From Streptomyces gossypii (lineage in GTDB: Bacteria; Actinomycetota; Actinomycetes; Streptomycetales; Streptomycetaceae): a stretch of 64,000 bases of DNA. Numbering within the stretch: position 1 is the stretch's first letter; every line of letters begins with the position of its first letter. The stretch spans positions 372,001 to 436,000 of the forward strand of contig NZ_JAJAGO010000003.1 in assembly GCF_025165795.1 (NCBI RefSeq), read 5' to 3'. Of this stretch, positions 45,191 to 54,866 are shown one piece after another. The notes beneath the pieces are model-generated. The model saw nothing but the letters and a program-made list of their open reading frames with translations, searched no databases and was not told where the DNA came from. The position numbers and the translations under genes were made by a program.

Positions 45191-46771
45191 GTGAGTACCC
45201 ACCCGCTCCCCGAGCCCACGCCCGAATCCACCCTCCGGCTGCGCGAGGCCTTGCTCTCCGCCCGTTTCACCGCTGACGGGCTGCTGGAGCTGCTCGGTGC
45301 TCCCGCCTACTCGGCGCTCGCCCGTGGCGAGACCGTCCCGTCGCTGCGCGCCACCCGGGCGGGCGGGCCGCTGGCGACGCTCGTGCAACTGTTCCTGCTG
45401 CAGCGGCCGGTCAGCCGGGACCGGGCGGTCGGCGCCCTCCCGCACCTCGAGGAGGCTCTGGCCGACGGTTGGCTCGTACCCTTCGAACAGGAGCCCGCTC
45501 CTGCGTCCCCCTCTGCGTCCGTTTCCGTCCGCGCCACCGTCGACATCCGTCCGTACAGCGGCCCCGAGGGCCAGGACTGGTGGATCGTCTCCGACCTCGG
45601 CTGCGCCGTCGGTGGTGCGGGCGGAGCCGCCGGCGCTTCCCGCGCCACGGGCGCGGAGCCTGTGGCACCGGAGGACGTCGTCCTCGGTGTCGGCGGTGCC
45701 TCCACGACCCTTGCCGGGATCACCGTGCGTGCGCCCGTGGACCGCGTGCTCGACATCGGCTCCGGTTCCGGTCTCCAGGCCCTGCACGCGGCCCAGCACG
45801 CCACCCGCGTCACCGCCACCGACGTGAACCCGCGCGCCCTGCGTTTCACCGGGCTCACCCTGGCGCTCTCCGGGGCACCGGAGGCGGACCTGCGGGAGGG
45901 CCCGCTGTTCGAACCGGTGGCCGGCGAACCCGGTTACGACCTGATCGTCTCCAACCCGCCGTTCGTCATCTCCCCGGGCGCCCGGCTGACCTACCGCGAC
46001 GGCGGGATGAGCGGGGACGACCTGTGCCGCACGCTCGTCGAGGAGTCTGCCGCGTACTTGGCGGACGGCGGCTACTGCCAGCTGCTCGCCAACTGGGAGC
46101 ACCGCGAGGGCGAGGACTGGCGGGACCGGGTGTCGTCCTGGGTGCCCGCCGGCTGCGACGCCTGGATCGTGCAGCGGGAGGTGCAGGACGTCATGCAGTA
46201 CGTGGAGCTGTGGCTGCGCGATGCCGGTGACCATCTGACCGATCCGGCGGAGTACGCCGCCCGCTATGAGGCGTGGCTGGACGAGTTCGAGAAACGTGGC
46301 ACGAAATCCATCGGGTTTGGCTGGATCACGCTTCGGGCGACGGATGCGGAACTCCCGTCGGTGATCGCCGAAGATTGGCCGCATCCGGTCGAACAGCCAC
46401 TCGGTGAGGTCGTCCGTGCCCACTTCGACCGCCAGGACTTCCTGCGCGGCACCGATGACGCCGCTCTGCTCACCTGGCACTTCCAGCTGGGTGACCAGGT
46501 CGTCCAGGAGCAGGTCGGGCTGCCCGGGGCGGAGGATCCGGAACATGTGGTGCTCCGGCAGCACCGCGGCATGCGCCGGGCCACCAAGGTCGACACCGTC
46601 GGCGCCGGATTCGCCGGAGTGTGTGACGGCTCACTGCCGGCGGGCCGGATTCTGGACGCGATCGCCCAGCTTCTCGGCGAGGACCCGGTGCGGCTGCGCG
46701 ACCGTACGCCGGAGGCGATCAGGCTGCTGGTGGAGCAGGGCTTCCTGCTGCCCGTCCCGGAGCCGGCGTAG
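45191..46771 (+). CDS. SAM-dependent methyltransferase (HemK-like, DUF7059 N-domain)
   Basis: 526 aa. An N-terminal winged-helix-like domain (~10-110) is followed by a Rossmann methyltransferase with VLDIGSGSGLQALHAA (~187) and the amino-methyltransferase motif NPPF in LIVSNPPFVI (~255), typical of N5-glutamine or base methylases. The long C-terminal domain (~350-526) is specific to actinobacteria. The substrate is unknown. GTG 45191 lies 7 bases after CACAAT with no ribosome-binding site (leaderless candidate); the in-frame ATG 45182 is less likely. Confidence 0.88.
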   Translation: MSTHPLPEPTPESTLRLREALLSARFTADGLLELLGAPAYSALARGETVPSLRATRAGGPLATLVQLFLLQRPVSRDRAVGALPHLEEALADGWLVPFEQEPAPASPSASVSVRATVDIRPYSGPEGQDWWIVSDLGCAVGGAGGAAGASRATGAEPVAPEDVVLGVGGASTTLAGITVRAPVDRVLDIGSGSGLQALHAAQHATRVTATDVNPRALRFTGLTLALSGAPEADLREGPLFEPVAGEPGYDLIVSNPPFVISPGARLTYRDGGMSGDDLCRTLVEESAAYLADGGYCQLLANWEHREGEDWRDRVSSWVPAGCDAWIVQREVQDVMQYVELWLRDAGDHLTDPAEYAARYEAWLDEFEKRGTKSIGFGWITLRATDAELPSVIAEDWPHPVEQPLGEVVRAHFDRQDFLRGTDDAALLTWHFQLGDQVVQEQVGLPGAEDPEHVVLRQHRGMRRATKVDTVGAGFAGVCDGSLPAGRILDAIAQLLGEDPVRLRDRTPEAIRLLVEQGFLLPVPEPA

Positions 46772-46823
46772 CGTTCACCCGGCGTTCGTGAGTACGTCCA
46801 CCGCGGGTGCCAGGGTGGTGCCC

Positions 46824-47021
46824 ATGGAGAGCGGACCTGCGGTCCTGGCTGGGTTGTCCTTCGCCGTCTTCGGCGCCGGGCTGCTGTTGTGGACAGCGAC
46901 ACGCGCATGGCGGGGCCAGCCCGTCGCCGACGGTGTGCAGCCCCTTGCCGCCCTGGCCCTGACCGGCGGATTCGGCCTGCTGTCGGCCATCGGCGGTGCC
47001 TGGATGCTTCTCTCCGGCTGA
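46824..47021 (+). CDS. Small two-helix membrane protein
   Basis: 65 aa, MESGPAVLAGLSFAVFGAGL then a second hydrophobic segment LAALALTGGFGLLSAIGGAW. The two helices are joined by a polar loop (RAWRGQPVADGVQ). No known function. It is found upstream of topA in related genomes. No Shine-Dalgarno; CAGGGT lies 7 bases before the ATG. Confidence 0.65.
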   Translation: MESGPAVLAGLSFAVFGAGLLLWTATRAWRGQPVADGVQPLAALALTGGFGLLSAIGGAWMLLSG

Positions 47022-47165
47022 TCCCGGCCGGCCCTCGCGGCGGCAGGAATGGCGGTTGTCGGGTTACCGTTCGAGGCGTTGCGGAGTTTTCCCGTTTGAC
47101 ATGAGGGCGGGAGGTACCGTCACACTCCGCAGCGAAACCGATGCCGACCGGAGAGAAGAGCGAAG

Positions 47166-50039
47166 TTGTCCCCGACCAGCGAGACCGCGAACGGCGGGCG
47201 CCGACTCGTGATCGTAGAGTCGCCCGCCAAGGCCAAGACGATCAAGGGCTATCTCGGCCCTGGGTATGTTGTCGAGGCCAGCGTCGGGCATATCCGCGAT
47301 CTCCCCAACGGTGCCGCCGAAGTGCCGGCCAAGTACAAGGGCGAGTCCTGGGCCCGCCTCGGCGTGAATGTCGACCACGACTTCGAGCCGCTCTATGTCG
47401 TCAACAGCGACAAGAAGGACCAGGTCAAGAAGCTCAAGGCGCTGCTGGCCGAATCCGACGAACTCCTTCTCGCCACGGATGAGGACCGGGAGGGCGAGGC
47501 CATCGCCTGGCATCTCCGCGAGGTGCTCAAGCCCAAGGTCCCGGTCCGCCGGATGGTCTTCCACGAGATCACCAAGGACGCCATCCGCGAGGCGGTCAAC
47601 AATCCGCGCGACCTCGACCAGAAGCTCGTCGACGCGCAGGAGACCCGCCGCATCCTGGACCGCCTCTACGGCTACGAGGTCTCACCGGTCCTGTGGAAGA
47701 AGGTCATGCCGAAGCTCTCGGCGGGCCGTGTCCAGTCCGTGGCCACCCGGCTCGTCGTCGAGCGGGAGCGCGAGCGGATGGCGTTCCGCACCGCCGAGTA
47801 CTGGGACCTGACCGGCACTTTTGCGACCGGCGCTGCTCAGGGAAGCCGGGAGGGCTCCGACCCTGGCACCTTCGGGGCACGACTGTCCGCCGTCGACGGC
47901 CGCCGCGTCGCCCAGGGCCGGGATTTCGGTTCCGACGGGCAGCTCAAGAGCGCGAGCGCCACCGCCCAGGTTCTCCAGCTGGACGAGGCCGCGGCCCGCG
48001 AGCTGGCCGCCGGGCTCGCCGACGCCTCCTTCACGGTCCGCTCGGTCGAGTCGAAGCCGTACCGCCGCTCCCCGTACGCACCGTTCCGTACGACCACCCT
48101 GCAGCAGGAGGCGAGCCGCAAGCTCGGCTTCGGCGCGAAGGTGACCATGCAGGTGGCACAGAAGCTGTACGAAAACGGCTTCATCACTTATATGCGTACG
48201 GACTCCACGACGCTCTCGGACACCGCGATCAACGCGGCCCGCGCCCAGGTCACCCAGCTCTACGGGGCCGACTACCTGCCTACGAGGCCGCGGACTTACA
48301 CCACCAAGGTCAAGAACGCGCAGGAGGCGCACGAGGCGATCCGCCCGTCCGGCGACCGCTTCCGCACCCCCGCCGAGACCGGGCTCACCGGTGAGCGCTT
48401 CAAGCTCTACGAGCTGATCTGGAAGCGGACCGTCGCCTCGCAGATGAAGGACGCGACGGGCCAGTCGGTCACCGTCAAGGCCGGCGGGCGCAGCGTGGAC
48501 GGCCGGGACGCGGAGTTCAGCACCACCGGCAAGATCATCAGCTTCCACGGCTTCCTCAAGGCATACGTCGAGGGAGCCGACGACCCCAACGCCGAACTGG
48601 ACGACCGCGAGCGGCGGCTGCCCCAGGTGACCGAGGGCGACCCGCTGACCGCCGACGAGATCAGCGTCGACGGGCACGCCACCAAGCCTCCGGCCCGCTA
48701 CACAGAGGCCACCCTGGTGAAGGAGCTGGAGGAGCGGGAGATCGGCCGCCCGTCGACCTACGCCTCGATCATCGGCACGATCCTCGACCGCCGCTACGTC
48801 TTCAAGAAGGGCACGGCACTGGTCCCGTCCTTCCTCTCCTTCGCCGTCGTCGGCCTGCTGGAGAAGCATTTCGGGCGGCTCGTCGACTACGACTTCACCG
48901 CCAAGATGGAGGACGACCTCGACCAGATCGCCTCCGGGGACGCCGAGTCCGTGCCATGGCTGCGCCGCTTCTACTTCGGCGTCGGCCACCCGGACGACAC
49001 CGCAGCCGGCTCGCCCGCCGGATCCGCCGCCGACTCCGGCAACGGAGACGGCGACCACCTGGGCGGCCTGAAGGAACTGGTCTCCGACCTCGGCGCGATC
49101 GACGCAAAGGGCATCTCCTCGTTCCCCATCGGCGAGGGCATCATGCTCCGCGTCGGCCGCTACGGCCCGTACGTGGAGAAGGCCTCCGAGAACCCGGACG
49201 AGCCGGGCCAGCGCGCCGACGTACCGGACGATCTGCCGCCGGACGAGCTGAGCGTCGCCTACGCCGAAGAGCTGCTCGCCAAGCCGAGCGGCGACTTCGA
49301 ACTGGGCACGGAGCCGGAGACCGGGCGGCAGATCATCGCCAAGGACGGCCGCTACGGGCCGTACGTCACCGAGGTGCTGCCCGAGGGCACGCCGAAGACG
49401 GGCAAGAACGCCGTCAAGCCGCGCACCGCCTCACTCTTCAAGTCGATGTCACTCGATTCGGTGACGCTCGAGGACGCGCTGAAGCTGCTGTCGCTGCCGC
49501 GCGTGGTCGGTACGGACCCGGAGTCGGGCACCGAGATCACCGCTCAGAACGGACGCTACGGGCCGTACCTGAAGAAGGGGACGGACTCGCGTTCGCTCGA
49601 GTCCGAGGAGCAGCTCTTCACCATCACGCTCGACGAGGCGCTGGCGATCTACGCGCAGCCCAAGCAGCGTGGCCGGGCCGCGGCCAAGCCGCCGCTCAAG
49701 GAGCTGGGCACCGACCCGGAGAGCGAGCGCCCGGTTGTCGTGAAGGACGGCCGGTTCGGTCCGTACGTCACCGACGGCGAGACGAACGCGACGCTGCGGC
49801 GCGACGACGAGGTCGAGACGATCACGCCGGAGCGCGGCTTCGAGCTGCTGGCCGACAAGCGGTTGAAGGCGCCGGTCAAGAAGAAGACGGCGGCGAAGAA
49901 GGCTCCCGCGAAGAAGGCTCCGGCCAAGAAGGCGGCAGCCAAGAAGGCTCCCGCGAAGAAGGCACCGGCGAAGAAGGCTCCGGCCAAGAAGGCAACGGCC
50001 AAGAAGGCGGCAGCCGAAGGAGAAGCGCCGCCGGAGTAA
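47166..50039 (+). CDS. topA: DNA topoisomerase I
   Basis: 957 aa. TOPRIM domain at the N-terminus (VIVESPAKAKTIKGYLG; DEDREGEAIAWH) and catalytic Tyr342 in GFITYMRTDSTTL. C-terminal topoisomerase repeats (GRYGPYVE, GRYGPYVTE, GRYGPYLKKG, GRFGPYVTDG) are followed by a KKAPAKKA lysine tail (~905-950, near-perfect 15-bp DNA repeats), which raises processivity in Streptomyces TopA. It relaxes negative supercoils. TTG start with GGAGAGAAG upstream, as in other streptomycetes. Confidence 0.98.
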   Translation: MSPTSETANGGRRLVIVESPAKAKTIKGYLGPGYVVEASVGHIRDLPNGAAEVPAKYKGESWARLGVNVDHDFEPLYVVNSDKKDQVKKLKALLAESDELLLATDEDREGEAIAWHLREVLKPKVPVRRMVFHEITKDAIREAVNNPRDLDQKLVDAQETRRILDRLYGYEVSPVLWKKVMPKLSAGRVQSVATRLVVERERERMAFRTAEYWDLTGTFATGAAQGSREGSDPGTFGARLSAVDGRRVAQGRDFGSDGQLKSASATAQVLQLDEAAARELAAGLADASFTVRSVESKPYRRSPYAPFRTTTLQQEASRKLGFGAKVTMQVAQKLYENGFITYMRTDSTTLSDTAINAARAQVTQLYGADYLPTRPRTYTTKVKNAQEAHEAIRPSGDRFRTPAETGLTGERFKLYELIWKRTVASQMKDATGQSVTVKAGGRSVDGRDAEFSTTGKIISFHGFLKAYVEGADDPNAELDDRERRLPQVTEGDPLTADEISVDGHATKPPARYTEATLVKELEEREIGRPSTYASIIGTILDRRYVFKKGTALVPSFLSFAVVGLLEKHFGRLVDYDFTAKMEDDLDQIASGDAESVPWLRRFYFGVGHPDDTAAGSPAGSAADSGNGDGDHLGGLKELVSDLGAIDAKGISSFPIGEGIMLRVGRYGPYVEKASENPDEPGQRADVPDDLPPDELSVAYAEELLAKPSGDFELGTEPETGRQIIAKDGRYGPYVTEVLPEGTPKTGKNAVKPRTASLFKSMSLDSVTLEDALKLLSLPRVVGTDPESGTEITAQNGRYGPYLKKGTDSRSLESEEQLFTITLDEALAIYAQPKQRGRAAAKPPLKELGTDPESERPVVVKDGRFGPYVTDGETNATLRRDDEVETITPERGFELLADKRLKAPVKKKTAAKKAPAKKAPAKKAAAKKAPAKKAPAKKAPAKKATAKKAAAEGEAPPE

Positions 50040-50114
50040 CCAGGAGTCCGCGACTGTGTGTCAGGGCTCTCGCCGGGCGCCCTGCGCGCTCGGCACCCCG
50101 CCCTGGTACGGCCA

Positions 50115-50144
50115 CGGCCCCGCCCAATTGTTCGGGCGGGGCCG
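50115..50144 (+). terminator. topA terminator
   Basis: A perfect 11-bp stem (CGGCCCCGCCC) with loop AATTGTTC, 75 bp past the stop. Confidence 0.85.
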
Positions 50145-50177
50145 CTTCGTGTCGGCGGCTCCCTATACGCTGGCAAG

Positions 50178-53100
50178 ATGACGCGTCCAGAGCAGCCAAC
50201 AGGCGTGGCCCCTGGTGGCCCCGCCGCCGACGACGCACTCGCCGCGGAATCCCGCGAGCGCGCCGTGCGGGCACTCCTGCGCTACGGGCCGCTCCGGCGG
50301 CTGTGGAGCGCGCAGTTCACCGGCGGGGTCGGCGACGCACTCGCCGTTCTCGTGCTGCTGCTGCTCGCACTCCAGGCGGCCATCCTCGCTCCGCTGACCG
50401 GCAGCGACCCGATCTTCGGCGGTGGCTACCGCGGCATCGCCTTCGCCGTCGCGGCCGTCTTCGGCGCGCGATTGCTGGCGACGTTCCTCTTCGGTGCGCT
50501 GCTGCTCGGCCCGCTTTCCTCGCTGACCGCGCCCGGCGGTGCTCTCGATCGCCGCTGGACCATGATCGGCGCCGACGGCTTCCGTGCGGTCGCCCTGGTC
50601 ATCGCCCCGCTGTGGATCGAGTGGACTCCGGAGAACGCCTTCGCCGTCCTGCTCATCACCGTGTTCGTCACGGGCGTCGCCGAGCGCTTCTGGACGGTGG
50701 CGAAGGACGGCGCCGCTCCGGCGCTGCTTCCCGCACCGCCCCCCGAGGGCGCCGCCGTCCGGCCGCTGCCCGACCACCATGACGCCCTGCGGCGCCTGTG
50801 GCTCCGCACGGGCTTCGTCGCGGTGCCGGTCGCGGCCGCCGTGCTTGTCGTGGTCTCCCTCGTCAGCAATCTGCTCGGCACCGGCATCGACTGGTTCGAC
50901 ACCCATCAGGCTGCCCTCGCCGCCTATATGGCAGCCGGGCTGTTCGCCGCCTCGCTCTCCATCCTGTACTTCCTGGAACTCCCGGACGCCGAGACGCCGC
51001 GCCCCCGCTCCCCGCTGGAGGGCCTGCGCCGTCCCAGCACGGGCGCCGGGCCGGACAAGGGGCGTACGGGCTCCCTCGCGCTCTTCGTACTGGCCTGCGC
51101 GGCGGTCGCCGCCGCCATCGCGGCCGCCGTGTCGCTCGCCGCACTGCAGGCCGCCGACCTCGGGGGCGGCCCCGTCAGCTTCGGCCTGCTCGTCCTGGCG
51201 CTCACCGGCGGCACGGCAGCGGGCATCCGTCTCGCGCCGCGTACGCTTCCCGGCCTCTCCCGCCGCAGGCTGCTCGCACTGGCGATCGGACTCACCGGCA
51301 TCGTGCTGCTCGCCGCCGGGCTCACCCCCGACCCGGCGACGGTCCTGGCGCTGGTCTTCGGCTCGGGGCTCGCAGCCGGTGTCTCCGCGCACACCGGGCA
51401 CACCCTGCTCGACCAGGAGACCGAGGCGTTCCGCGTCCCCCGTACGACCGAGCACCTGCAGGCCGTCGTCCGGCTCTCGATAGCGCTGGCCGCCCTCCTC
51501 GCGCCGGTGCTGGCCGGGATCATCGGCCCGCACCGGATGGAGAACGGCGAGTTCGTCTTCGAACACGGCGGCGCCGCCTTCACCCTGATGCTCATCGGCG
51601 CGCTGCTGCTCCCCGTGGCGGCACTCCTGCTCGGGCGGGCGGACGACCGCCAGGGTGTCCCGCTCCGGCACGACCTGCGGGACGCATTCGGCGGATCAGC
51701 GCCCGCTCAGGGCCCCGCAGCACAAGGCTTCTTCCTCGCGATCGAGGGCGGCGACGGAGCCGGCAAATCGACCCAGGCCGAGGCCGTCGCCCAGTGGATA
51801 CGGAACAAGGGCCATGAGGTCGTGGTCACCCGCGAGCCGGGTGCGACCCCGATCGGCAAGCGGCTCCGCTCCATCCTGCTGGACGTCTCCTCAGCAGGTC
51901 TCTCCGACCGCGCGGAGGCCCTGCTCTACGCCGCCGACCGCGCCGAGCACATCGACTCGGTGGTACGGCCCGCGCTCGAGCGCGGCGCCGTCGTCATCAC
52001 CGACCGCTATATCGACTCCTCCGTGGCCTACCAGGGCGCGGGCCGTGAGCTGTCGCCCACCGAGGTCGCCCGGATCTCCCGCTGGGCCACGGACGGCCTC
52101 GTTCCGCATCTGACGGTGCTGCTCGACATCTCGCCGGAGACGGCGCGTGAGCGCTTCACCGAGGCCCCGGACCGGATGGAGTCCGAATCCGCCACCTTCC
52201 ACCAGCGGGTGCGCGCCGGATTCCTGGCGCTGGCCGCGGCCGACCCCGCGCGCTATCTCGTGGTGGACGCCGGGCAGGAGGCGGAGTCCGTCACCACCGT
52301 CGTACGGCACCGCCTCGACCAGGTGCTGCCGCTCTCCGAGGCCGAGATCAAGGCCCGTGAGGAAGCGCGCAAGGCGGCCGAGGAGGAAGCCCGCCGCCGG
52401 GCGGAGGAAGAGGCGGCGCGGAAGGCCGAGGAAGAGCGCCTCGAGCGCGAACGCCAAGAGCAGATCGCCCGGTTGCGCGCCGAGGAGGAGGAGCGCAAGC
52501 GCCGCGAGGCCGAGCTCGAACGGCAGCGTGAGGAGGCCCGCCGCGCCGAAGAAGCCCGGCAGCGGGCAGAGGAGGCACGGCTCCGCGCGGAGGAGGAGCG
52601 CAAGCGGCGCGAGGCCGAGGAGCAGCGGCACCGGGACGAGCAGGAGCGGCTGCGGCGCCGGGCCGAGGAGGAAGCCCGGCTGCGTGCCGAGGCCAACGAG
52701 CGGCGCTTGGAGAAGCAGCGCAAGGCGGAGGAGGCGCTGCTGCGAGCGGAGCGGCTGCGGGCGGCCGATCGGGAGGCCGAGGCCGAAGCCGCTGCGGCGG
52801 CGCACGCGGCTGCTCGCGCGGCGGAGGCGAGAGCGGAGTCCGGCACTGGCGCGGAGGCCGACAACGCCTCCACGGCGCAGATCCCCATTATCGGCGGGAG
52901 CGAGTGGCCCGCCCGGGACGCGGAGGACGCGCAGAGCACCCAGGAGGTCCCGCACCGGCAGGCTGCCGACGACGCCTCGCAGACCGTCCAGATCCCGCGC
53001 GTCGACCCCTCGGCGGGTGCGCGCCCGGACAGCGAGGATGAGACCACCCAGTTCCCGCAGTACGGCGGTGCGAGCTCCGGTGGTGCAGGTTCTGGTGGTG

Positions 53101-53387
53101 CGGGCTCCGGCCGGGAGGACGAGACGACCGTCATGCCCGCCGTGCAGCCGGAGCAGCCGGGCGAGGCGGAGCGTACCCGTGAGCTGCCGCAGATCCCGGA
53201 GGGGGGCGCCCAGGAGGCCGAGGAGTCCGAGGAGTCCGATCGGCCGCAGCGGCGCCGTCCGGAGTGGGCCGAGGAGACCCCTCTCGACGATGTGCCGACC
53301 CTCGCCGACGAGCTGCTCGGCCCGCGCGAGGAGCCGGGCGAGCCCTGGCCCGAAGACCGCGGGGAGGACGGGCGCCGCCGCCGCTGA
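50178..53387 (+). CDS. tmk: Membrane-transporter-like protein fused to thymidylate kinase
   Basis: 1069 aa. Residues ~40-500 are an MFS-like membrane domain with about 11-12 helices. From ~517 a complete dTMP kinase follows: P-loop EGGDGAGKST (~523), TREPGATPIG, the DR motif in ITDRYIDSSVAYQG and the lid region. Then a 170-residue Glu/Arg/Ala coiled coil (~720-888) and an acidic disordered tail with six T-x-x-hydrophobic-P motifs. The kinase phosphorylates dTMP for DNA synthesis. The fusion matches the S. coelicolor 'integral membrane protein with kinase activity'. ATG 50178 follows TACGCT by 6 bases (leaderless candidate). Confidence 0.93.
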   Translation: MTRPEQPTGVAPGGPAADDALAAESRERAVRALLRYGPLRRLWSAQFTGGVGDALAVLVLLLLALQAAILAPLTGSDPIFGGGYRGIAFAVAAVFGARLLATFLFGALLLGPLSSLTAPGGALDRRWTMIGADGFRAVALVIAPLWIEWTPENAFAVLLITVFVTGVAERFWTVAKDGAAPALLPAPPPEGAAVRPLPDHHDALRRLWLRTGFVAVPVAAAVLVVVSLVSNLLGTGIDWFDTHQAALAAYMAAGLFAASLSILYFLELPDAETPRPRSPLEGLRRPSTGAGPDKGRTGSLALFVLACAAVAAAIAAAVSLAALQAADLGGGPVSFGLLVLALTGGTAAGIRLAPRTLPGLSRRRLLALAIGLTGIVLLAAGLTPDPATVLALVFGSGLAAGVSAHTGHTLLDQETEAFRVPRTTEHLQAVVRLSIALAALLAPVLAGIIGPHRMENGEFVFEHGGAAFTLMLIGALLLPVAALLLGRADDRQGVPLRHDLRDAFGGSAPAQGPAAQGFFLAIEGGDGAGKSTQAEAVAQWIRNKGHEVVVTREPGATPIGKRLRSILLDVSSAGLSDRAEALLYAADRAEHIDSVVRPALERGAVVITDRYIDSSVAYQGAGRELSPTEVARISRWATDGLVPHLTVLLDISPETARERFTEAPDRMESESATFHQRVRAGFLALAAADPARYLVVDAGQEAESVTTVVRHRLDQVLPLSEAEIKAREEARKAAEEEARRRAEEEAARKAEEERLERERQEQIARLRAEEEERKRREAELERQREEARRAEEARQRAEEARLRAEEERKRREAEEQRHRDEQERLRRRAEEEARLRAEANERRLEKQRKAEEALLRAERLRAADREAEAEAAAAAHAAARAAEARAESGTGAEADNASTAQIPIIGGSEWPARDAEDAQSTQEVPHRQAADDASQTVQIPRVDPSAGARPDSEDETTQFPQYGGASSGGAGSGGAGSGREDETTVMPAVQPEQPGEAERTRELPQIPEGGAQEAEESEESDRPQRRRPEWAEETPLDDVPTLADELLGPREEPGEPWPEDRGEDGRRRR

Positions 53388-53557
53388 CGGACGCGCGGCG
53401 CCGGGCTGTCCTCGCGTTGTCGGTGGCGTCGCGCACAATGGTCGCGGTGCGGCAGGCCCCGCGGTTCGTGCAGCACACGAGGGCCTGAGAGGGCATGAGC
53501 AGCCGAGCAGAGCAGACCTGAGCAGAACGAGCAGCGGCGGGAGCAGTCGGGAGAGCC

Positions 53558-54754
53558 ATGGCGGTATGGGACGACTTGGTCGGGCAGGACCGGGTGACCG
53601 CGCAGCTGACCACGGCGGCCCGTGACGCCGACGCGTACGTCACCGGCGCCGGTCAGGGCGGCGGAGCATCCTCCATGACGCACGCCTGGCTGTTCATCGG
53701 CCCGCCCGGCTCCGGCAGATCCACGGCAGCACGTGCCTTCGCCGCCGCACTGCAGTGCGTCAGCCCCGACCGCGCGCTGGGCGGTCAGCCGGGCTGCGGC
53801 TTCTGCGACGGCTGCCACACCACCCTGGTGGGTACACATGCCGACGTCGAGTTCGTCCGTACGGATCTGCTCACCATCGGCGTCAAGGAGACCCGGGAGC
53901 TGGTGCGCAGGGCGCAGCTGTCGCCGGCGGGAGGGCGCTGGCAGGTCATCGTCATCGAGGACGCCGACCGGCTCACCGAGGGCGCGGGAAACGTCCTGCT
54001 CAAGGCCGTGGAGGAGCCCGCACCCCGTACGGTCTGGCTGCTGTGCGCACCCTCCACGGAGGATGTGCTGCCCACGATCCGCTCCCGCTGCCGCACGCTT
54101 GGGCTGCGGACTCCGCCGGTCCAGGCGGTAGCGGAGACGCTCATCCGGCGGGACGGCGTCGAGCCGGAGACGGCGGCGGTCGCCGCCCGCGCCACCCAGG
54201 GGCACATCGGGCGCGCCAGGCGACTCGCCACCGACGAGCGGGCGCGGGCCCGCCGGTCCGCCGTGCTGCGGCTGCCCGGGCGGGTGGCCGATGTCGGTGA
54301 AGCGCTGAAGGCGGCGCAGGAGCTTGTCGACGCCGCCGGGGAGGACGCCAAGCAGGCCGGTGGCGAGCGCGACACCCACGAGACGGAGGCGCTGCGTACC
54401 GCACTGGGCGGCGCCGAGGGCAAGCGGATGCCGCGGGGTACGGCGGGAGCGATGAAGGAGCTGGAGGACCGCCAGAAGAGGCGCTCGACGCGGACGCAGC
54501 GCGATTCGCTCGATCTCGCTCTCACCGATCTGACGAGCTTCTACCGGGATGTGCTCGCATGGCAGCTGGGGTCGGCGGTCGCGCTGGCCAACGAGGAGGT
54601 GCGGCCGGCCGTGGAGCAGCTCGCGGGCGCGTCGCGGCCGGAGCACACGCTGCGGCGCATCGAGGCCATCCTCGACTGCCGCCGGGCGCTGGACCGCAAC
54701 GTCGCGCCGCTGCTCGCGGTCGAGGCTATGACGATGTCGTTGCGCGCAGGCTGA
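53558..54754 (+). CDS. holB: DNA polymerase III delta' subunit
   Basis: 398 aa AAA+ clamp-loader subunit. P-loop GPPGSGRST; a four-cysteine zinc module in CVSPD...CGFCDGCH; sensor region VIEDADRLTEGAGNVLLKAV. Gly-Arg instead of Gly-Lys in the P-loop agrees with delta' not hydrolysing ATP. The longer C-terminal part is actinobacterial. It opens the sliding clamp with tau/gamma and delta. GGGAGAG precedes the ATG. The upstream 170 bp contains six scattered GAGCAG words and a possible CACAAT -10 at 53434. Confidence 0.94.
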   Translation: MAVWDDLVGQDRVTAQLTTAARDADAYVTGAGQGGGASSMTHAWLFIGPPGSGRSTAARAFAAALQCVSPDRALGGQPGCGFCDGCHTTLVGTHADVEFVRTDLLTIGVKETRELVRRAQLSPAGGRWQVIVIEDADRLTEGAGNVLLKAVEEPAPRTVWLLCAPSTEDVLPTIRSRCRTLGLRTPPVQAVAETLIRRDGVEPETAAVAARATQGHIGRARRLATDERARARRSAVLRLPGRVADVGEALKAAQELVDAAGEDAKQAGGERDTHETEALRTALGGAEGKRMPRGTAGAMKELEDRQKRRSTRTQRDSLDLALTDLTSFYRDVLAWQLGSAVALANEEVRPAVEQLAGASRPEHTLRRIEAILDCRRALDRNVAPLLAVEAMTMSLRAG

Positions 54755-54866
54755 CACCCCGTGCGGATACGCTCCTCGGGACTGCTCCGCACCGCTGCGT
54801 CCGTTCGCCCCGTCTGACGCGTCCTGCACACGTCGCACGGTGCCGCACTGCTAGGGATTGGGCTCT

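Noticed and set aside
47096..47120. TTGACA ... TACCGT as topA promoter
   Set aside because: The spacing is only 13 bp, too short for a sigma70-type promoter; the real promoter could not be placed.
53490..53545. Six GAGCAG words before holB
   Set aside because: Irregular spacing; neither a tandem array nor a known site.
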